64,000 nucleotides of DNA from RGIG9115 sp045128915 (GTDB lineage: Bacteria; Bacillota; Clostridia; UBA1381): NCBI GenBank assembly GCA_045128915.1, contig JBGVIT010000034.1, positions 1 through 64,000 on the forward strand, given 5' to 3'. Of this stretch, positions 14,458 through 23,595 are shown in pieces. Made by a program: the position numbers and the translations under genes. Under the pieces are notes generated by a model, which was not told the DNA's origin, searched no databases, and saw only the letters and a program-made list of their open reading frames with translations. Position 1 is the stretch's first letter; every line of letters starts with the position of its first letter.

Positions 14458-16038
14458 TTATTCGATAGTCAAAATTGAATATTCAGCTTTGAGATATCTG
14501 TTATAGTTATCCATAAAGACTTCGTAACTTTGTGAAATTTCAGCAGTTGGGTTAGTGATTGTTATTTCAGCATTTTTAAAGATAATGTCGTCGAGAAAAT
14601 CAACTAAAAGAATTTCTTTTGATGCATCAAGATATGCTGCAAGGACTGCGATTCCCCAGGCACCACCCTCGCCGGCAGTGGAATTAACTGCGATAGGTGT
14701 ATTAATGGCAGCAGCTAAAATGTTCTGTGCAACACCTTTTGTTTTAAAAATACCGCCATGGCCTGTTATTTTGTCTAAAGTTACTTTTTCTGTATCCTTC
14801 AAAAGGTCAAGACCTGATTTTAAAACACCAAATGAGGTATAAATTTGAGTTCTCATAAAATTGGCAAGGTTGAATTTTGATTCCGGACTGTGTAAGAACA
14901 TAGGGCAACCGTTGGAAAGGCCTAAAAGATGTTCTCCTGAATGGAAACAATATGCCATCAAACCACCACAATCAACATCGCCTTCGGTGGCCTTTTTAAA
15001 TAATGTTTCGTAGAGTTCAGGCGTGCTGATGTTTACACCAAATTCTTTCAAAACCTCGCTGAATAATGACATCCATGAGTTGATTTCAGTAGTACAGTTG
15101 TTGGAATGAACCATTGCGGTAACACTTCCGTCAGGGGTATGAACAATATCAAATTCTTCATATACTTTTGAAAGTTCTTTTTCTAGTACGATCATGGCAA
15201 AAGCAGAGGTTCCTGCAGAAATGTTGCCGGTTTTTTGTCTTATGCTGTTTGTGGCAATCATTCCTGTTCCTGCATCACCTTCAGGGGGACAGAATTTAGC
15301 TCCGGGTTCAAGATTTCCTGAAACATCTATAAAAGCGGCTCCTTCTTTTGTAAGAGTGCCGGCAACTTCTCCCGCACACATTACTTTTGGAAGAATTTTT
15401 TCAAGCATAAGAGTACATTCGTTTTCTTTCATTACACTATTAAATTTGTCCATCATTTGACTATTGAAGGTATGGGTTTTAGGGTCGATTGGGAACATAC
15501 CCGATGCTTCGCAAATGCCAAGAACTTTTTCTCCTGTCAGTAGGTAATGAATATATCCGGCCAATGTCGTAAGATAATCAATTTCTTTTAAGTGACATTC
15601 TTTATTCCAGACAGCCTGGCAAAGGTGTGCGATACTCCATCTCTGAGGAATATTAAAGTTAAATAGTTCTGTTAGATAAGAAGCTTCTTTTGATGTTATG
15701 TTATTTCTCCATGTACGGAAGGGTGCAAGGATATTTTTATCTTTGTCAAGAGCCATATACCCATGCATCATACCACTTATTCCAAAAGCTTTTACTTTTT
15801 TTATTACAGTTCCATATTTAGCTTTTGTGTTTTGAAGAAGGTCAGCATAACATTCTTGCAAACCGCTGTGAATTTGTTCAGGAGTGTATATCCAAATATC
15901 GTTCTCAAGGCGATTTTCCCAATTCTTGCCACCGCTTGTCAGAACGTTACCTGCGGCATCTGTCATTACTGCCTTTATTCTTGTAGATCCAAATTCAATC
16001 CCGATATAAATATTTCCTTGTTCGATTAAAGTTTTCAT
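14458..16038 (-). CDS. FGGY-family carbohydrate kinase
   Basis: A 526-aa sugar kinase. The N-terminal ATPase phosphate-binding segment IGIEFGSTRIKAV lies near residues 13-25, the catalytic-region strand GISGMMHGYMALD near 89-101 and the C-terminal GGAWGIAVLAAYL near 462-474. FGGY kinases phosphorylate ketoses, polyols or aldoses in the cytoplasm; the substrate is not deducible, though ribulo- and xylulokinase-like enzymes are the closest by pattern. The ATG at 16038 has an AAGGGG site. It is divergent from the aldolase gene and shares a two-way regulatory region with it; the minus-strand site at 16106-16156 probably drives it. Confidence 0.85.
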   Translation of the reverse strand: MKTLIEQGNIYIGIEFGSTRIKAVMTDAAGNVLTSGGKNWENRLENDIWIYTPEQIHSGLQECYADLLQNTKAKYGTVIKKVKAFGISGMMHGYMALDKDKNILAPFRTWRNNITSKEASYLTELFNFNIPQRWSIAHLCQAVWNKECHLKEIDYLTTLAGYIHYLLTGEKVLGICEASGMFPIDPKTHTFNSQMMDKFNSVMKENECTLMLEKILPKVMCAGEVAGTLTKEGAAFIDVSGNLEPGAKFCPPEGDAGTGMIATNSIRQKTGNISAGTSAFAMIVLEKELSKVYEEFDIVHTPDGSVTAMVHSNNCTTEINSWMSLFSEVLKEFGVNISTPELYETLFKKATEGDVDCGGLMAYCFHSGEHLLGLSNGCPMFLHSPESKFNLANFMRTQIYTSFGVLKSGLDLLKDTEKVTLDKITGHGGIFKTKGVAQNILAAAINTPIAVNSTAGEGGAWGIAVLAAYLDASKEILLVDFLDDIIFKNAEITITNPTAEISQSYEVFMDNYNRYLKAEYSILTIE

Positions 16039-16105
16039 TTTTTATCCCCTTCATTTGACTTATTGATATGAAAAGTAAAGGTATCAATAACCATATCTAA
16101 TTACA

Positions 16106-16156
16106 ATTATAACATATTATTCTCCATAAATATATACCATAAATTATATTTTGGTA
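16106..16156 (-). promoter_or_regulatory. Regulon site A1 plus -10 box for the FGGY kinase
   Basis: Read on the minus strand: TAC, 15 bases (with AAA and TATA at fixed places), GG (plus 16137-16138), 25 bases, TATAAT (plus 16106-16111). Spacing is identical to sites B1, A2 and B2; only the first three bases depart from CCC. There is no good -35 box, which fits an activator-dependent promoter. Confidence 0.65.
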
Positions 16157-16218
16157 TAAAAAATATACAATTTAAAAAGAAACTATAATGTAGGTATGGT
16201 AAGAGGTATAATTAGACC

Positions 16219-16269
16219 CCCTAAAGTATAAATATTGGACTTTAATTTAAAACGTTCTATTGGTATAAT
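16219..16269 (+). promoter_or_regulatory. Regulon site B1 plus -10 box for the aldolase operon
   Basis: CCC (16219-16221), 15 bases, GG (16237-16238), 25 bases, TATAAT (16264-16269). The stretch CCCTAAAGTATAAATA is identical to site B2 at 26807. The -35 position reads TTTAAT, so help from an activator is expected. Confidence 0.75.
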
Positions 16270-16295
16270 GATTGTGAATAGGAGTGTGATATTTA

Positions 16296-17228
16296 ATGTC
16301 TGATAAAGGAATTTTAAAAAACATAAACACCGGGGTTTACCCTACAATGATAACGCCATACAAGAAAAATGGTGAAATAGATTATGATGCAGTTAAAAAG
16401 TTAGTTGAGTGGTACATAGAAAAAGGTTGCAGAGGGATTTTTGCTGTTTGCCAATCAAGTGAGATGGCATTTTTGACGTTGGAAGAACGAGTTGAACTTG
16501 CATCTAAGGTGGTTGAATATGCGGCCGGCAGAATAAACGTTGTTGCATCAGGTCATTGTGGTCATAGCATAAAAGAACAAATCAGAGAAATAAATGAAAT
16601 CTCGAAAACGGGGATAGATGCATTTGTTTTGGTGTCAAATAGGTTCGATCTACATAATGAGGGCGATGATGTCTGGATTGATACCGCGGAAAAGGTTCTT
16701 GCAGGCCTTGAAACAGATATCCCGCTTGGCATATACGAGTGTCCTATTCCATATAAAAGACTTTTGTCTACAAAAATATTGAAATGGTGTATAAAGACAA
16801 ATCGTTTTAAATTTATTAAAGATACTTGTTGCGATCCTGATATGCTTGTTGAACGACTGGAACTTTTAAAAGATTCCGGAATAATGATTTTTAATGCGAA
16901 TGCTCAAACTTTGTTACATTCATTGAAGCACGGAGCATCAGGATACTCGGGTGTTATGGCGAATTTTCACCCTGATATATATAGCTGGCTGTGTGATAAC
17001 ATCAATGATGATAAGGCAGAGGTGGTACAGGGCTATCTTGCATACACTGCTTTTTCAGAATGTATGGCGTATCCTGTTACGGCTAAATATCATATGAATT
17101 TGATTGGTATTCCTATGGAGCTTGATAGTCGTTCAAGGAAGAAATCAGAGTTTAACAATTATCAGAAAGATATTGTAAGACAGGGTATTGTTACTGATAA
17201 AGAATTTATAAAATACTTGAATATTTAG
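16296..17228 (+). CDS. DHDPS/N-acetylneuraminate lyase superfamily aldolase
   Basis: A 310-aa class I aldolase of the dihydrodipicolinate synthase family. Its marks are GVYPTMITPY near the N-terminus, a GCRGIFAVCQSSE phosphate/carboxylate-binding loop, Tyr147 (GIYECP) and the Schiff-base lysine K175 in FKFIKDTCCD. Members cleave or form 2-keto acids such as N-acetylneuraminate, 2-keto-3-deoxy sugar acids or dihydrodipicolinate precursors. The carbohydrate context favours sugar-acid cleavage over lysine synthesis. It is the first gene of a rightward unit with the propeller protein 40 bases downstream, under site B1. Confidence 0.85.
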   Translation: MSDKGILKNINTGVYPTMITPYKKNGEIDYDAVKKLVEWYIEKGCRGIFAVCQSSEMAFLTLEERVELASKVVEYAAGRINVVASGHCGHSIKEQIREINEISKTGIDAFVLVSNRFDLHNEGDDVWIDTAEKVLAGLETDIPLGIYECPIPYKRLLSTKILKWCIKTNRFKFIKDTCCDPDMLVERLELLKDSGIMIFNANAQTLLHSLKHGASGYSGVMANFHPDIYSWLCDNINDDKAEVVQGYLAYTAFSECMAYPVTAKYHMNLIGIPMELDSRSRKKSEFNNYQKDIVRQGIVTDKEFIKYLNI

Positions 17229-17268
17229 TAGATTATAAATTACATAGACAAGAAAGGATGCAACTATA

Positions 17269-18663
17269 ATGGTAGGAACAAACAAATGGACTTATTCTCC
17301 ATATAAACCATACTTTTTTGAAACGGGTGACGTTTATATAAATCGTGTGTGCCCATACGAAAATAGTATACATTTTGAGTGGAATGATACCGGTGATAAG
17401 AATTATTTGATTTTTTATCGTAAGAGAGATTGTGGGGAGTATATAAAAGCAGGAGAAACATCGACTACAGAATTCGATATTTGTAATTTGGTTGATGATT
17501 ATGAATATGAGTTTTATGTTCAGGCGGAAAATAAAAAAAGTCGGGTAAGACTTGCAAGATGCGGCAAACCGGTAGGTAATGTAGTAACTTATTTGCATCC
17601 CGAAGATAGAGCATATAAATTTTCGGGGCAGTATCTTTGTTCGCCGTCACTTGTCAGACATCCTGATGGGTATCTTCTTGCATCAATGGACTTGTATGAG
17701 GGTGGAAGACCACAAAACTTAACATTAATTTACCGATCTGATGATAATGGTGAAACATGGCATTATGTAAGTGAACTTTTTCCTTGTTTTTGGGGTAAGA
17801 TGTTTATCCATAAAAATGAGCTGTATATGTTGGGAGTTTCTACTGAGTATGGTGATTTGTTAATAGGAAAATCTTTTGATGGTGGAAAAACGTTTGATAC
17901 TCCTACTGTGCTTTTAAGAGGTTCTTGTTCAACTCTTGAAAATGGTATACATAAAAATCCTCAAAATATGATTTATCATAATGGTAGAATTTACGGGACG
18001 CTTGAATGGGGTTCATGGGCAACAGGTGGACATGCAGCTATGGTTATGTCATGTGATGAAAATGCGAATTTGTTGGTTCCGGAAAACTGGCATTTTTCAG
18101 AACCGGTTAAATACAATTCGAATTGGGAAGGTGTGCCGGCAGGAGTAAGTCACGGAAATCTTGAAGGAACCTTAGTAGTTTTACCGGATGGTCATCTTTA
18201 TAACGTAATGCGTTATGATATGAGATATCTGAAGCCTGATAGAGGTTTGGTTGTGGCATATAAAGTAAACGAAAAGGATTTTGATGCACCTCTTGAGTTT
18301 TCACATACAATACGCTTTGATGCAAATAATTCTAAGTTTATGATCAAAAAGGATGAAAAGACAGGAAAGTATTATTCTGTTGCTACCAGACTTACGGATG
18401 AAAGAGGTAATTGGTGCAGAAATCTTTTATCTCTTATGGTATCAGATAATATGGAAAACTGGTCAGTTGTATGTGATTTGTTTGATTATAGGGATAAGGA
18501 CCCCAATTATACAGGTTTCCAATATGTTGATTTTGAAATAGAAGGTGATGACATAATTTTTCTTTGTAGAACTGCTATGAACAGACCGCACAATCATCAT
18601 GACAGTAATTATTCTACATTTCATAGAATAATTAACTTTAGGGACCTGGAAGTAATTGAATGA
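17269..18663 (+). CDS. Sialidase-like BNR propeller protein with N-terminal fibronectin-III-like domain
   Basis: A 464-aa protein; ATG at 17269 with AAGAAAGGA upstream. Residues about 15-100 look like a fibronectin-III fold (strands NSIHFEWND, KNYLIFYRK, YEFYVQAEN). The rest is a beta-propeller with Asp-box motifs SDDNGETW and SFDGGKTF, typical of BNR/sialidase-superfamily hydrolases and lyases. There is no signal peptide, so it is probably cytoplasmic and acts on imported oligosaccharides. I cannot see a complete sialidase Arg triad, so exo-sialidase activity is uncertain. It lies next to a NAL-like aldolase. Confidence 0.7.
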   Translation: MVGTNKWTYSPYKPYFFETGDVYINRVCPYENSIHFEWNDTGDKNYLIFYRKRDCGEYIKAGETSTTEFDICNLVDDYEYEFYVQAENKKSRVRLARCGKPVGNVVTYLHPEDRAYKFSGQYLCSPSLVRHPDGYLLASMDLYEGGRPQNLTLIYRSDDNGETWHYVSELFPCFWGKMFIHKNELYMLGVSTEYGDLLIGKSFDGGKTFDTPTVLLRGSCSTLENGIHKNPQNMIYHNGRIYGTLEWGSWATGGHAAMVMSCDENANLLVPENWHFSEPVKYNSNWEGVPAGVSHGNLEGTLVVLPDGHLYNVMRYDMRYLKPDRGLVVAYKVNEKDFDAPLEFSHTIRFDANNSKFMIKKDEKTGKYYSVATRLTDERGNWCRNLLSLMVSDNMENWSVVCDLFDYRDKDPNYTGFQYVDFEIEGDDIIFLCRTAMNRPHNHHDSNYSTFHRIINFRDLEVIE

Positions 18664-18916
18664 ATAAAATATTAAATTCTGGTTTACGTAACATTCTGTA
18701 AGTGTATTCAAGCGAGCTTATCGTAAATGTATGAGAAAATAACTTATTTATTAGAAATGCTTGCAGAAGTCAATTGCTTAAATCAGTTTGTAGAATCGGT
18801 TATTGATATATCAAAAATGATTTTCCGCCAATTGGTACATAATTGGAAGAATGGCTTGGTTTTTTAGGTCACTTTAAGAATAAATAGTAATCTACGTAGA
18901 GAGGGTGAAGAGTATT

Positions 18917-19804
18917 ATGGACAAAATAAAAATTCTGTTAGATACAGATATGGGAAGTGACTGTGATGATGCTGGTGCTTTATCACTGCTTCATTGTATG
19001 TGCAGACAAAAAAAAGCAGAAATTTTAGCAGTAACACACTGTGCCTCGGAAATAGGAGGCGCGGTTACGATTAAGGCTATTAATGAATATTTCGGACGAG
19101 AGGATATTCCTGTTGGAAGATATACAACAAAAACCTTTCTTGAAACAGATGACTGCAAAAGATACACGGAAGTGATAATGAAGGATTATCTTAAAACACA
19201 CGAAATGCCGACTTTTGAAAATGCCGTACGAGTAATGAGAAGGTGTCTGGTTGATAATCGAAATATAACGCTGATTTCAATCGGTATATTGAATAATTTT
19301 GCTGAACTTTTGGACTCACAGGATGATGATATTAGCGAACTGACAGGTGTAGAATTAATAAAGCAAAGTGTTAAAGAACTTTATGTAATGGGTGGAAACT
19401 TTAAAGACTTTTCTATGTCGGAATATAATATAAGATGCGACATAAAAGCCTCTAAAAAAGTATCTGAAGAGTTCCCCGTGCCAATAATATATTGTGGTTT
19501 TGAATTAGGGAATGTAGTTTTTACAGGAGAATGTTTTAAAACATCGTCTGATAATCCAATGAGAAAAATCTATGAATTATATAACCAGATAGGAATAAGA
19601 AGAAGTTGGGACCCGATTACTGTTTTTTGTGCATTGGAGCAAAATTCAAATTTGTTTGCAAAAAGTGATAAGAAGAAGATTACATTTAATGATGATGGAA
19701 CTGCAGTTTGCGAAGATGGTGGCAAGGATTGTTATGTAATTATGAAAGAAACCCCGGAGGAAGTCCAAAAAGTTCTAGAAAAAAATATGTATAATTTAGA
19801 TTGA
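18917..19804 (+). CDS. Nucleoside-hydrolase-like protein (IU-NH fold)
   Basis: A 295-aa protein. The calcium-binding N-terminal motif DTDMGSDCDDAGAL (about residues 8-21) is that of inosine-uridine nucleoside hydrolases, with later strands ISIGILNNFAELL and LYVMGGNF matching the fold. These enzymes cleave N-ribosidic bonds, but divergent members occur in polysaccharide loci with unknown glycosidic substrates, which I consider likely here. The ATG at 18917 is chosen; a GTG at 18905 overlaps the GAGAGGG site. The 253 bases upstream hold no other gene I can support. A strong terminator follows. Confidence 0.78.
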   Translation: MDKIKILLDTDMGSDCDDAGALSLLHCMCRQKKAEILAVTHCASEIGGAVTIKAINEYFGREDIPVGRYTTKTFLETDDCKRYTEVIMKDYLKTHEMPTFENAVRVMRRCLVDNRNITLISIGILNNFAELLDSQDDDISELTGVELIKQSVKELYVMGGNFKDFSMSEYNIRCDIKASKKVSEEFPVPIIYCGFELGNVVFTGECFKTSSDNPMRKIYELYNQIGIRRSWDPITVFCALEQNSNLFAKSDKKKITFNDDGTAVCEDGGKDCYVIMKETPEEVQKVLEKNMYNLD

Positions 19805-19840
19805 AGAGAAGAAAAGCACGCTTTAAAGTCATTTCTAACA

Positions 19841-19876
19841 AAAACCAGCCTGTGAGTATGTTCACGGGCTGGTTTT
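19841..19876 (+). terminator. Intrinsic terminator after the nucleoside-hydrolase-like gene
   Basis: AAAACCAGCC (19841-19850) pairs with GGCTGGTTTT (19867-19876), extended inward by GTGA/TCAC; about 15 pairs with a 6-base loop and a T-rich 3' arm. It works in both directions and lies 36 bases past the stop codon. Confidence 0.85.
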
Positions 19877-20008
19877 ATAATATTATACTTATTTTACCGC
19901 TAAAACAATTTTGCCGCTATTATTGTCTTTGTATAAATATTCCTACGTTTCTTTTTAGTATTGATATTAGTTTCCAGAACTGTGTTAGTTATCCTTTTGC
20001 GACATAAG

Positions 20009-20893
20009 TTAAGCAGTAAATACTAAATCAAGAACATTTGGTAATTTATCAACCATGTGCGAACATAGTGGGTCGATTCCAGCATCGTATATGTTACCAT
20101 CAGTTAGACCAATTGGTGCAACGCCGGCAAGTAGGATTGATACAACACCCGCGCTACTGTCCTCAATACCCAAAACATGATGTCTGCGTTCAAAAGGAAT
20201 ACCAAGTCCTACACGCATAGTTTCAGCATAGAGCCAAGGGTGAGGTTTTGGAGCCAGTTCACCGAGAGTTCCAACTTTGCCTTTGCCAAGAGGATAGCCT
20301 GCGGTTATAATGCAATCATAAAAATCAACAGGATCGCCCATATTAAGCGTTTTGAAGGCTGATATAATTTCGGGCATCGCCTTACGATAAAGACCGCTTG
20401 TTACAAGACCTATTTTGATTTTGTTGTCTTTAAGTTCACACAAAAAATCTTTTAATCCCTCGGCTGGAGTAAAAGCACCTTCTTTGCCACGTCCTGCCAG
20501 AATTTCATCCATCTCGTAATCAGATATTTCATAATATAATTGTCTTGCTTCTTCAACAGTTTTTTCCGGGCAGTATTTATTAATACAGTATGTAAGGTGT
20601 TCACTCACACTATGGCCTGAAACGTGGGGGATATCTGCGTTTTCAAGTTCGAATTGGGGTTTTCCCATAAGTTTTGAAATAGTTGATTGTATAATCCATA
20701 CCCAGAATTCTTCGCTTTTTACACTTGTTCCGTCTAAGTCCATCAACACCGCTTCAATGGGTTTTTCTATCTTTATTTCATGAAGAGGATATATTGCGGG
20801 ATATCCCATGCTTGACTTTACTGCTATGTACTTGTTACCTTCATCTTCTAAAATATTTATTGTATTATCCTTGGGGGTCCATATTTTTTTCAT
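20009..20893 (-). CDS. HAD-superfamily sugar-phosphatase-like hydrolase
   Basis: A 294-aa protein with HAD motif I AVLMDLDGT (nucleophile D52, acid/base D54). A cap domain follows. Motif II/III regions are GLVTSG and KPHPWLYAE, and motif IV is VLGIEDSSAGVVS, the pattern of beta-phosphoglucomutase-like phosphatases. The preferred ATG at 20893 gives an ATGA overlap with the upstream mannosidase gene; a start at 20917 is possible. About 45 extra N-terminal residues precede motif I. It is the last gene of the leftward regulator-kinase-mannosidase operon and probably acts on a sugar phosphate from that pathway. Confidence 0.82.
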   Translation of the reverse strand: MKKIWTPKDNTINILEDEGNKYIAVKSSMGYPAIYPLHEIKIEKPIEAVLMDLDGTSVKSEEFWVWIIQSTISKLMGKPQFELENADIPHVSGHSVSEHLTYCINKYCPEKTVEEARQLYYEISDYEMDEILAGRGKEGAFTPAEGLKDFLCELKDNKIKIGLVTSGLYRKAMPEIISAFKTLNMGDPVDFYDCIITAGYPLGKGKVGTLGELAPKPHPWLYAETMRVGLGIPFERRHHVLGIEDSSAGVVSILLAGVAPIGLTDGNIYDAGIDPLCSHMVDKLPNVLDLVFTA

Positions 20894-23562
20894 ATTTTCA
20901 CACTCACAATCTTCCACGGAGCTACTTTTCCGTCGAAATCTTTTATTTCTTCTTCATAAAGATTTAGTTCTTTTCCCTTTAACGAAATAGTTTTTGTTTC
21001 ATTAGTGGGATTAAATATGCGTATAACCGTATCGTTGCTGTCAGCGGCTTTCTTTACTGCGGAAACAACTACATCGTTAATTTCAAGGTAAGATTTTTCT
21101 GTAGGTAATACAGAACCCTGGCCTTTACTTATCTGAACTGCCTTAACGGGTGCATTAAAACGTTCAGCAACTTTAAAAATATCATCATTATCAAATGTGA
21201 TTGCATATTCATATATATGATTACCGAGGCTTTGACCTCCATTCTCATGAGGAAAATTACCCGCACTGCGGAATTCTGTACAGATAATATTCTTAACACA
21301 TCGCATAACTGTTATTGCCAGTGTGCCTTGGTCATTATTTATACCCTCATATTCGCAGAATGAATTATGAACAATGCTAACGTTGCCGCGTTTTACAAAG
21401 TATCCCATAGGAAGCGTTTGCATTTCGGGGTAGAAAGTGTCTGACTTTGCAACAGGTCTTGTATCAAGACCAAAGTGACCTGCACTTTGTACAAAATCAG
21501 TGTTTTCGCCTGTGTCAAACATAATTCTCAAGCGGTGGTCTTTTACACAGTTATTGATTACAGTTTTAACATTAAGCTGTTTTGAGTCCTTATTTAAAGT
21601 ATAATATACAGTGATAGGCAAACTTTTTGTTACGTTACTACGGCTTTGCAAATCACCATCTTGGGGCAATGTCATATCAAGTTTTACTCCGATGGTTGCT
21701 GAAACACTGCCATTTTCTTCAATCCACATTTCCGTTGATGATCCAAGAGAATTGAATGTTTTGTTTTTATACGGCGGATAGTAAATCCAATAATCACCCG
21801 CATCTCCCGTATCTTCGAAATAGTTTAACTGTGTGAATAATTTGTTGTCATATTTCCTTAAAACATCGACTGTGCCGTTTGTATTTACATAAACCTTCAA
21901 AAAGTCGTTTTCGAGAATGTTCAGTGATTTGCAAATTTCGCATCCGTCAGAGGTGCGTATATCCTGCCAGAAGAGCTGTTTTCGGTTAAAAGTTTGATTT
22001 TTGACTATTTTTAAAACTGTATATCCCATAGGCGGAATATCTTTAATGTTTACAAGTGTTTCAATTCTGTCGACAAAAAATGGATATGGTCTTGAATGGA
22101 GTGAGGAAACAGGAAGCTTAACCTCTTTTCGTTCAATAATCTGTTTGTCTAATTTGTTACCATTTGAATCAAGTATATCAAAATCCCATACATTTTCATT
22201 TTGTGGGAAATCAATATACAGTCTTACAATTTCGCTTCTTGTAAATGGCAATGTGTTAAAAATCGTGACAGCAATATCTTTTCTGTCAAAATCAGTCATA
22301 TCAATTTTTTTAACAATTTCCTGACAAGCTTTATCGCATAAAACTTCACTTATTTCAATTGATTGATTTAGATTATTTATTGTATCTGCAACAGTTTTAT
22401 CTTGAGTAACCCCGTTAATGCTATCGTGAGGATGGGAAAGAAGAAGATATTTTTCTGCAAGTTCAAAAAAAGCATTTTCGTCAATTTCAGACATAAAACG
22501 TAAGGGTTCTGCCATTTTAAACAGGAGATTTTCTGCCTTTTTGTTAAGTTGTTTTATTTGGGGTCTTGTGGCAAGAGCATTTGCACTACACTTATATGTA
22601 GGACCATCACGGAGCTCGCCCATTACAATTTTTAAATCCTTATTACCAAGTCTTTCTTTAGCAAGACAAGAGTATTCTTCAAGGGAGATATGTTCAAACT
22701 CAATGTCTTGGTATAACTCATTCATCTTTTTAATAAGTTCAACAATTTTGGGTTGAGCAGTGGTTGAATCGCTTCCGTCGAAAAGAGCTAACATTTCTTG
22801 ATCGGCACTCTGTGACATTGCATTTATTGCCACATCAACAGATTCCTTGATACATTCTTCGTGAATGTGTTCGTCATTGTTTAATTTGTGAAAATCATTC
22901 CAGTATCCGTTTTCGTCGGCTCTGTGATATACAAATCCGTGTTTGCCCCAGTCAAATTCGTAGTCATTTGAGTTATAGTCTAGACCTGTCATTATTTTGA
23001 GGTAGGCATTCATAAAGAAGTTAGCACGAGCATGTTCTCCAAGCCGTGTAGCCAAAATAGTTGTTCCGTCAGGCGCCTGCCACAAGAACTCGCATTGTGG
23101 TGCTCTTTCTTTTGAAACATTTTTTGCAACTACCGAAAAATCGAGACCAAACTGTTTGTATATTTGTGGGAACTGAGCAGTCTGTCCCCAACCAAAACTT
23201 TCATAAGCAACTTTTGTGCACTTTCCTAATTTCTCGGCAGTTCGGATGCCTTTTAATAGATTTCTGACAAGACTCTCTCCGCAAAGCGGGTACAAATCAG
23301 GAAGTGTATACCAAGGACCAATTTCGATTCTTCCTTCTTTTATGTATTTTAGTACTTTTTCGCGGTTTTGAGGTCGTACTTCAAGATAGTCTTCTATAAC
23401 AACAGTTTGTCCATCCATAACAAAGGATCGATATTCGGGCTGAGTGTCAAGAATTTCTAACAACTCATCCATCATATTGCAGAGATACATTCTATTTTCC
23501 CATATAGGGTATCTCCATTCTCTATCCCAATGGGTGTGTAAGACTAATTTACCTTTTTTCAT
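20890..23562 (-). CDS. GH38-family alpha-mannosidase-like glycosidase
   Basis: An 890-aa protein without a signal peptide. The N-terminal HTHWDREW (residues 9-16) supplies zinc ligands of the GH38 catalytic domain, followed by the helical middle domain (with SHPHDSINGV near 391-400) and the large C-terminal beta-sandwich region. GH38 enzymes remove alpha-mannose residues. The nucleophile segment reads YESFGWGQTAQFPQ: Glu121 stands where GH38 enzymes normally have the catalytic Asp, and Trp125 where a zinc-binding His is common. Activity or specificity may therefore be unusual. It is third in an operon after the YesN- and YesM-like genes, so it should be co-regulated with sugar sensing. Confidence 0.85.
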   Translation of the reverse strand: MKKGKLVLHTHWDREWRYPIWENRMYLCNMMDELLEILDTQPEYRSFVMDGQTVVIEDYLEVRPQNREKVLKYIKEGRIEIGPWYTLPDLYPLCGESLVRNLLKGIRTAEKLGKCTKVAYESFGWGQTAQFPQIYKQFGLDFSVVAKNVSKERAPQCEFLWQAPDGTTILATRLGEHARANFFMNAYLKIMTGLDYNSNDYEFDWGKHGFVYHRADENGYWNDFHKLNNDEHIHEECIKESVDVAINAMSQSADQEMLALFDGSDSTTAQPKIVELIKKMNELYQDIEFEHISLEEYSCLAKERLGNKDLKIVMGELRDGPTYKCSANALATRPQIKQLNKKAENLLFKMAEPLRFMSEIDENAFFELAEKYLLLSHPHDSINGVTQDKTVADTINNLNQSIEISEVLCDKACQEIVKKIDMTDFDRKDIAVTIFNTLPFTRSEIVRLYIDFPQNENVWDFDILDSNGNKLDKQIIERKEVKLPVSSLHSRPYPFFVDRIETLVNIKDIPPMGYTVLKIVKNQTFNRKQLFWQDIRTSDGCEICKSLNILENDFLKVYVNTNGTVDVLRKYDNKLFTQLNYFEDTGDAGDYWIYYPPYKNKTFNSLGSSTEMWIEENGSVSATIGVKLDMTLPQDGDLQSRSNVTKSLPITVYYTLNKDSKQLNVKTVINNCVKDHRLRIMFDTGENTDFVQSAGHFGLDTRPVAKSDTFYPEMQTLPMGYFVKRGNVSIVHNSFCEYEGINNDQGTLAITVMRCVKNIICTEFRSAGNFPHENGGQSLGNHIYEYAITFDNDDIFKVAERFNAPVKAVQISKGQGSVLPTEKSYLEINDVVVSAVKKAADSNDTVIRIFNPTNETKTISLKGKELNLYEEEIKDFDGKVAPWKIVSVKI

Positions 23563-23595
23563 TTATCAAAATTCCTTTCTGTATGAATAGATATT

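Noticed and set aside
14458..16038. Long antisense frames inside the FGGY kinase and other large genes
   Set aside because: They are shadows of high-confidence genes with conserved motifs and lack ribosome binding sites.
18757..18867. A 36-codon frame in the gap before the nucleoside-hydrolase-like gene
   Set aside because: No ribosome binding site and no recognisable domain; at most a decayed remnant of a regulator or transposase.
19801..20007. A 68-codon frame after the nucleoside-hydrolase-like gene
   Set aside because: It runs through the strong terminator at 19841-19876 and has no homology pattern or ribosome binding site.
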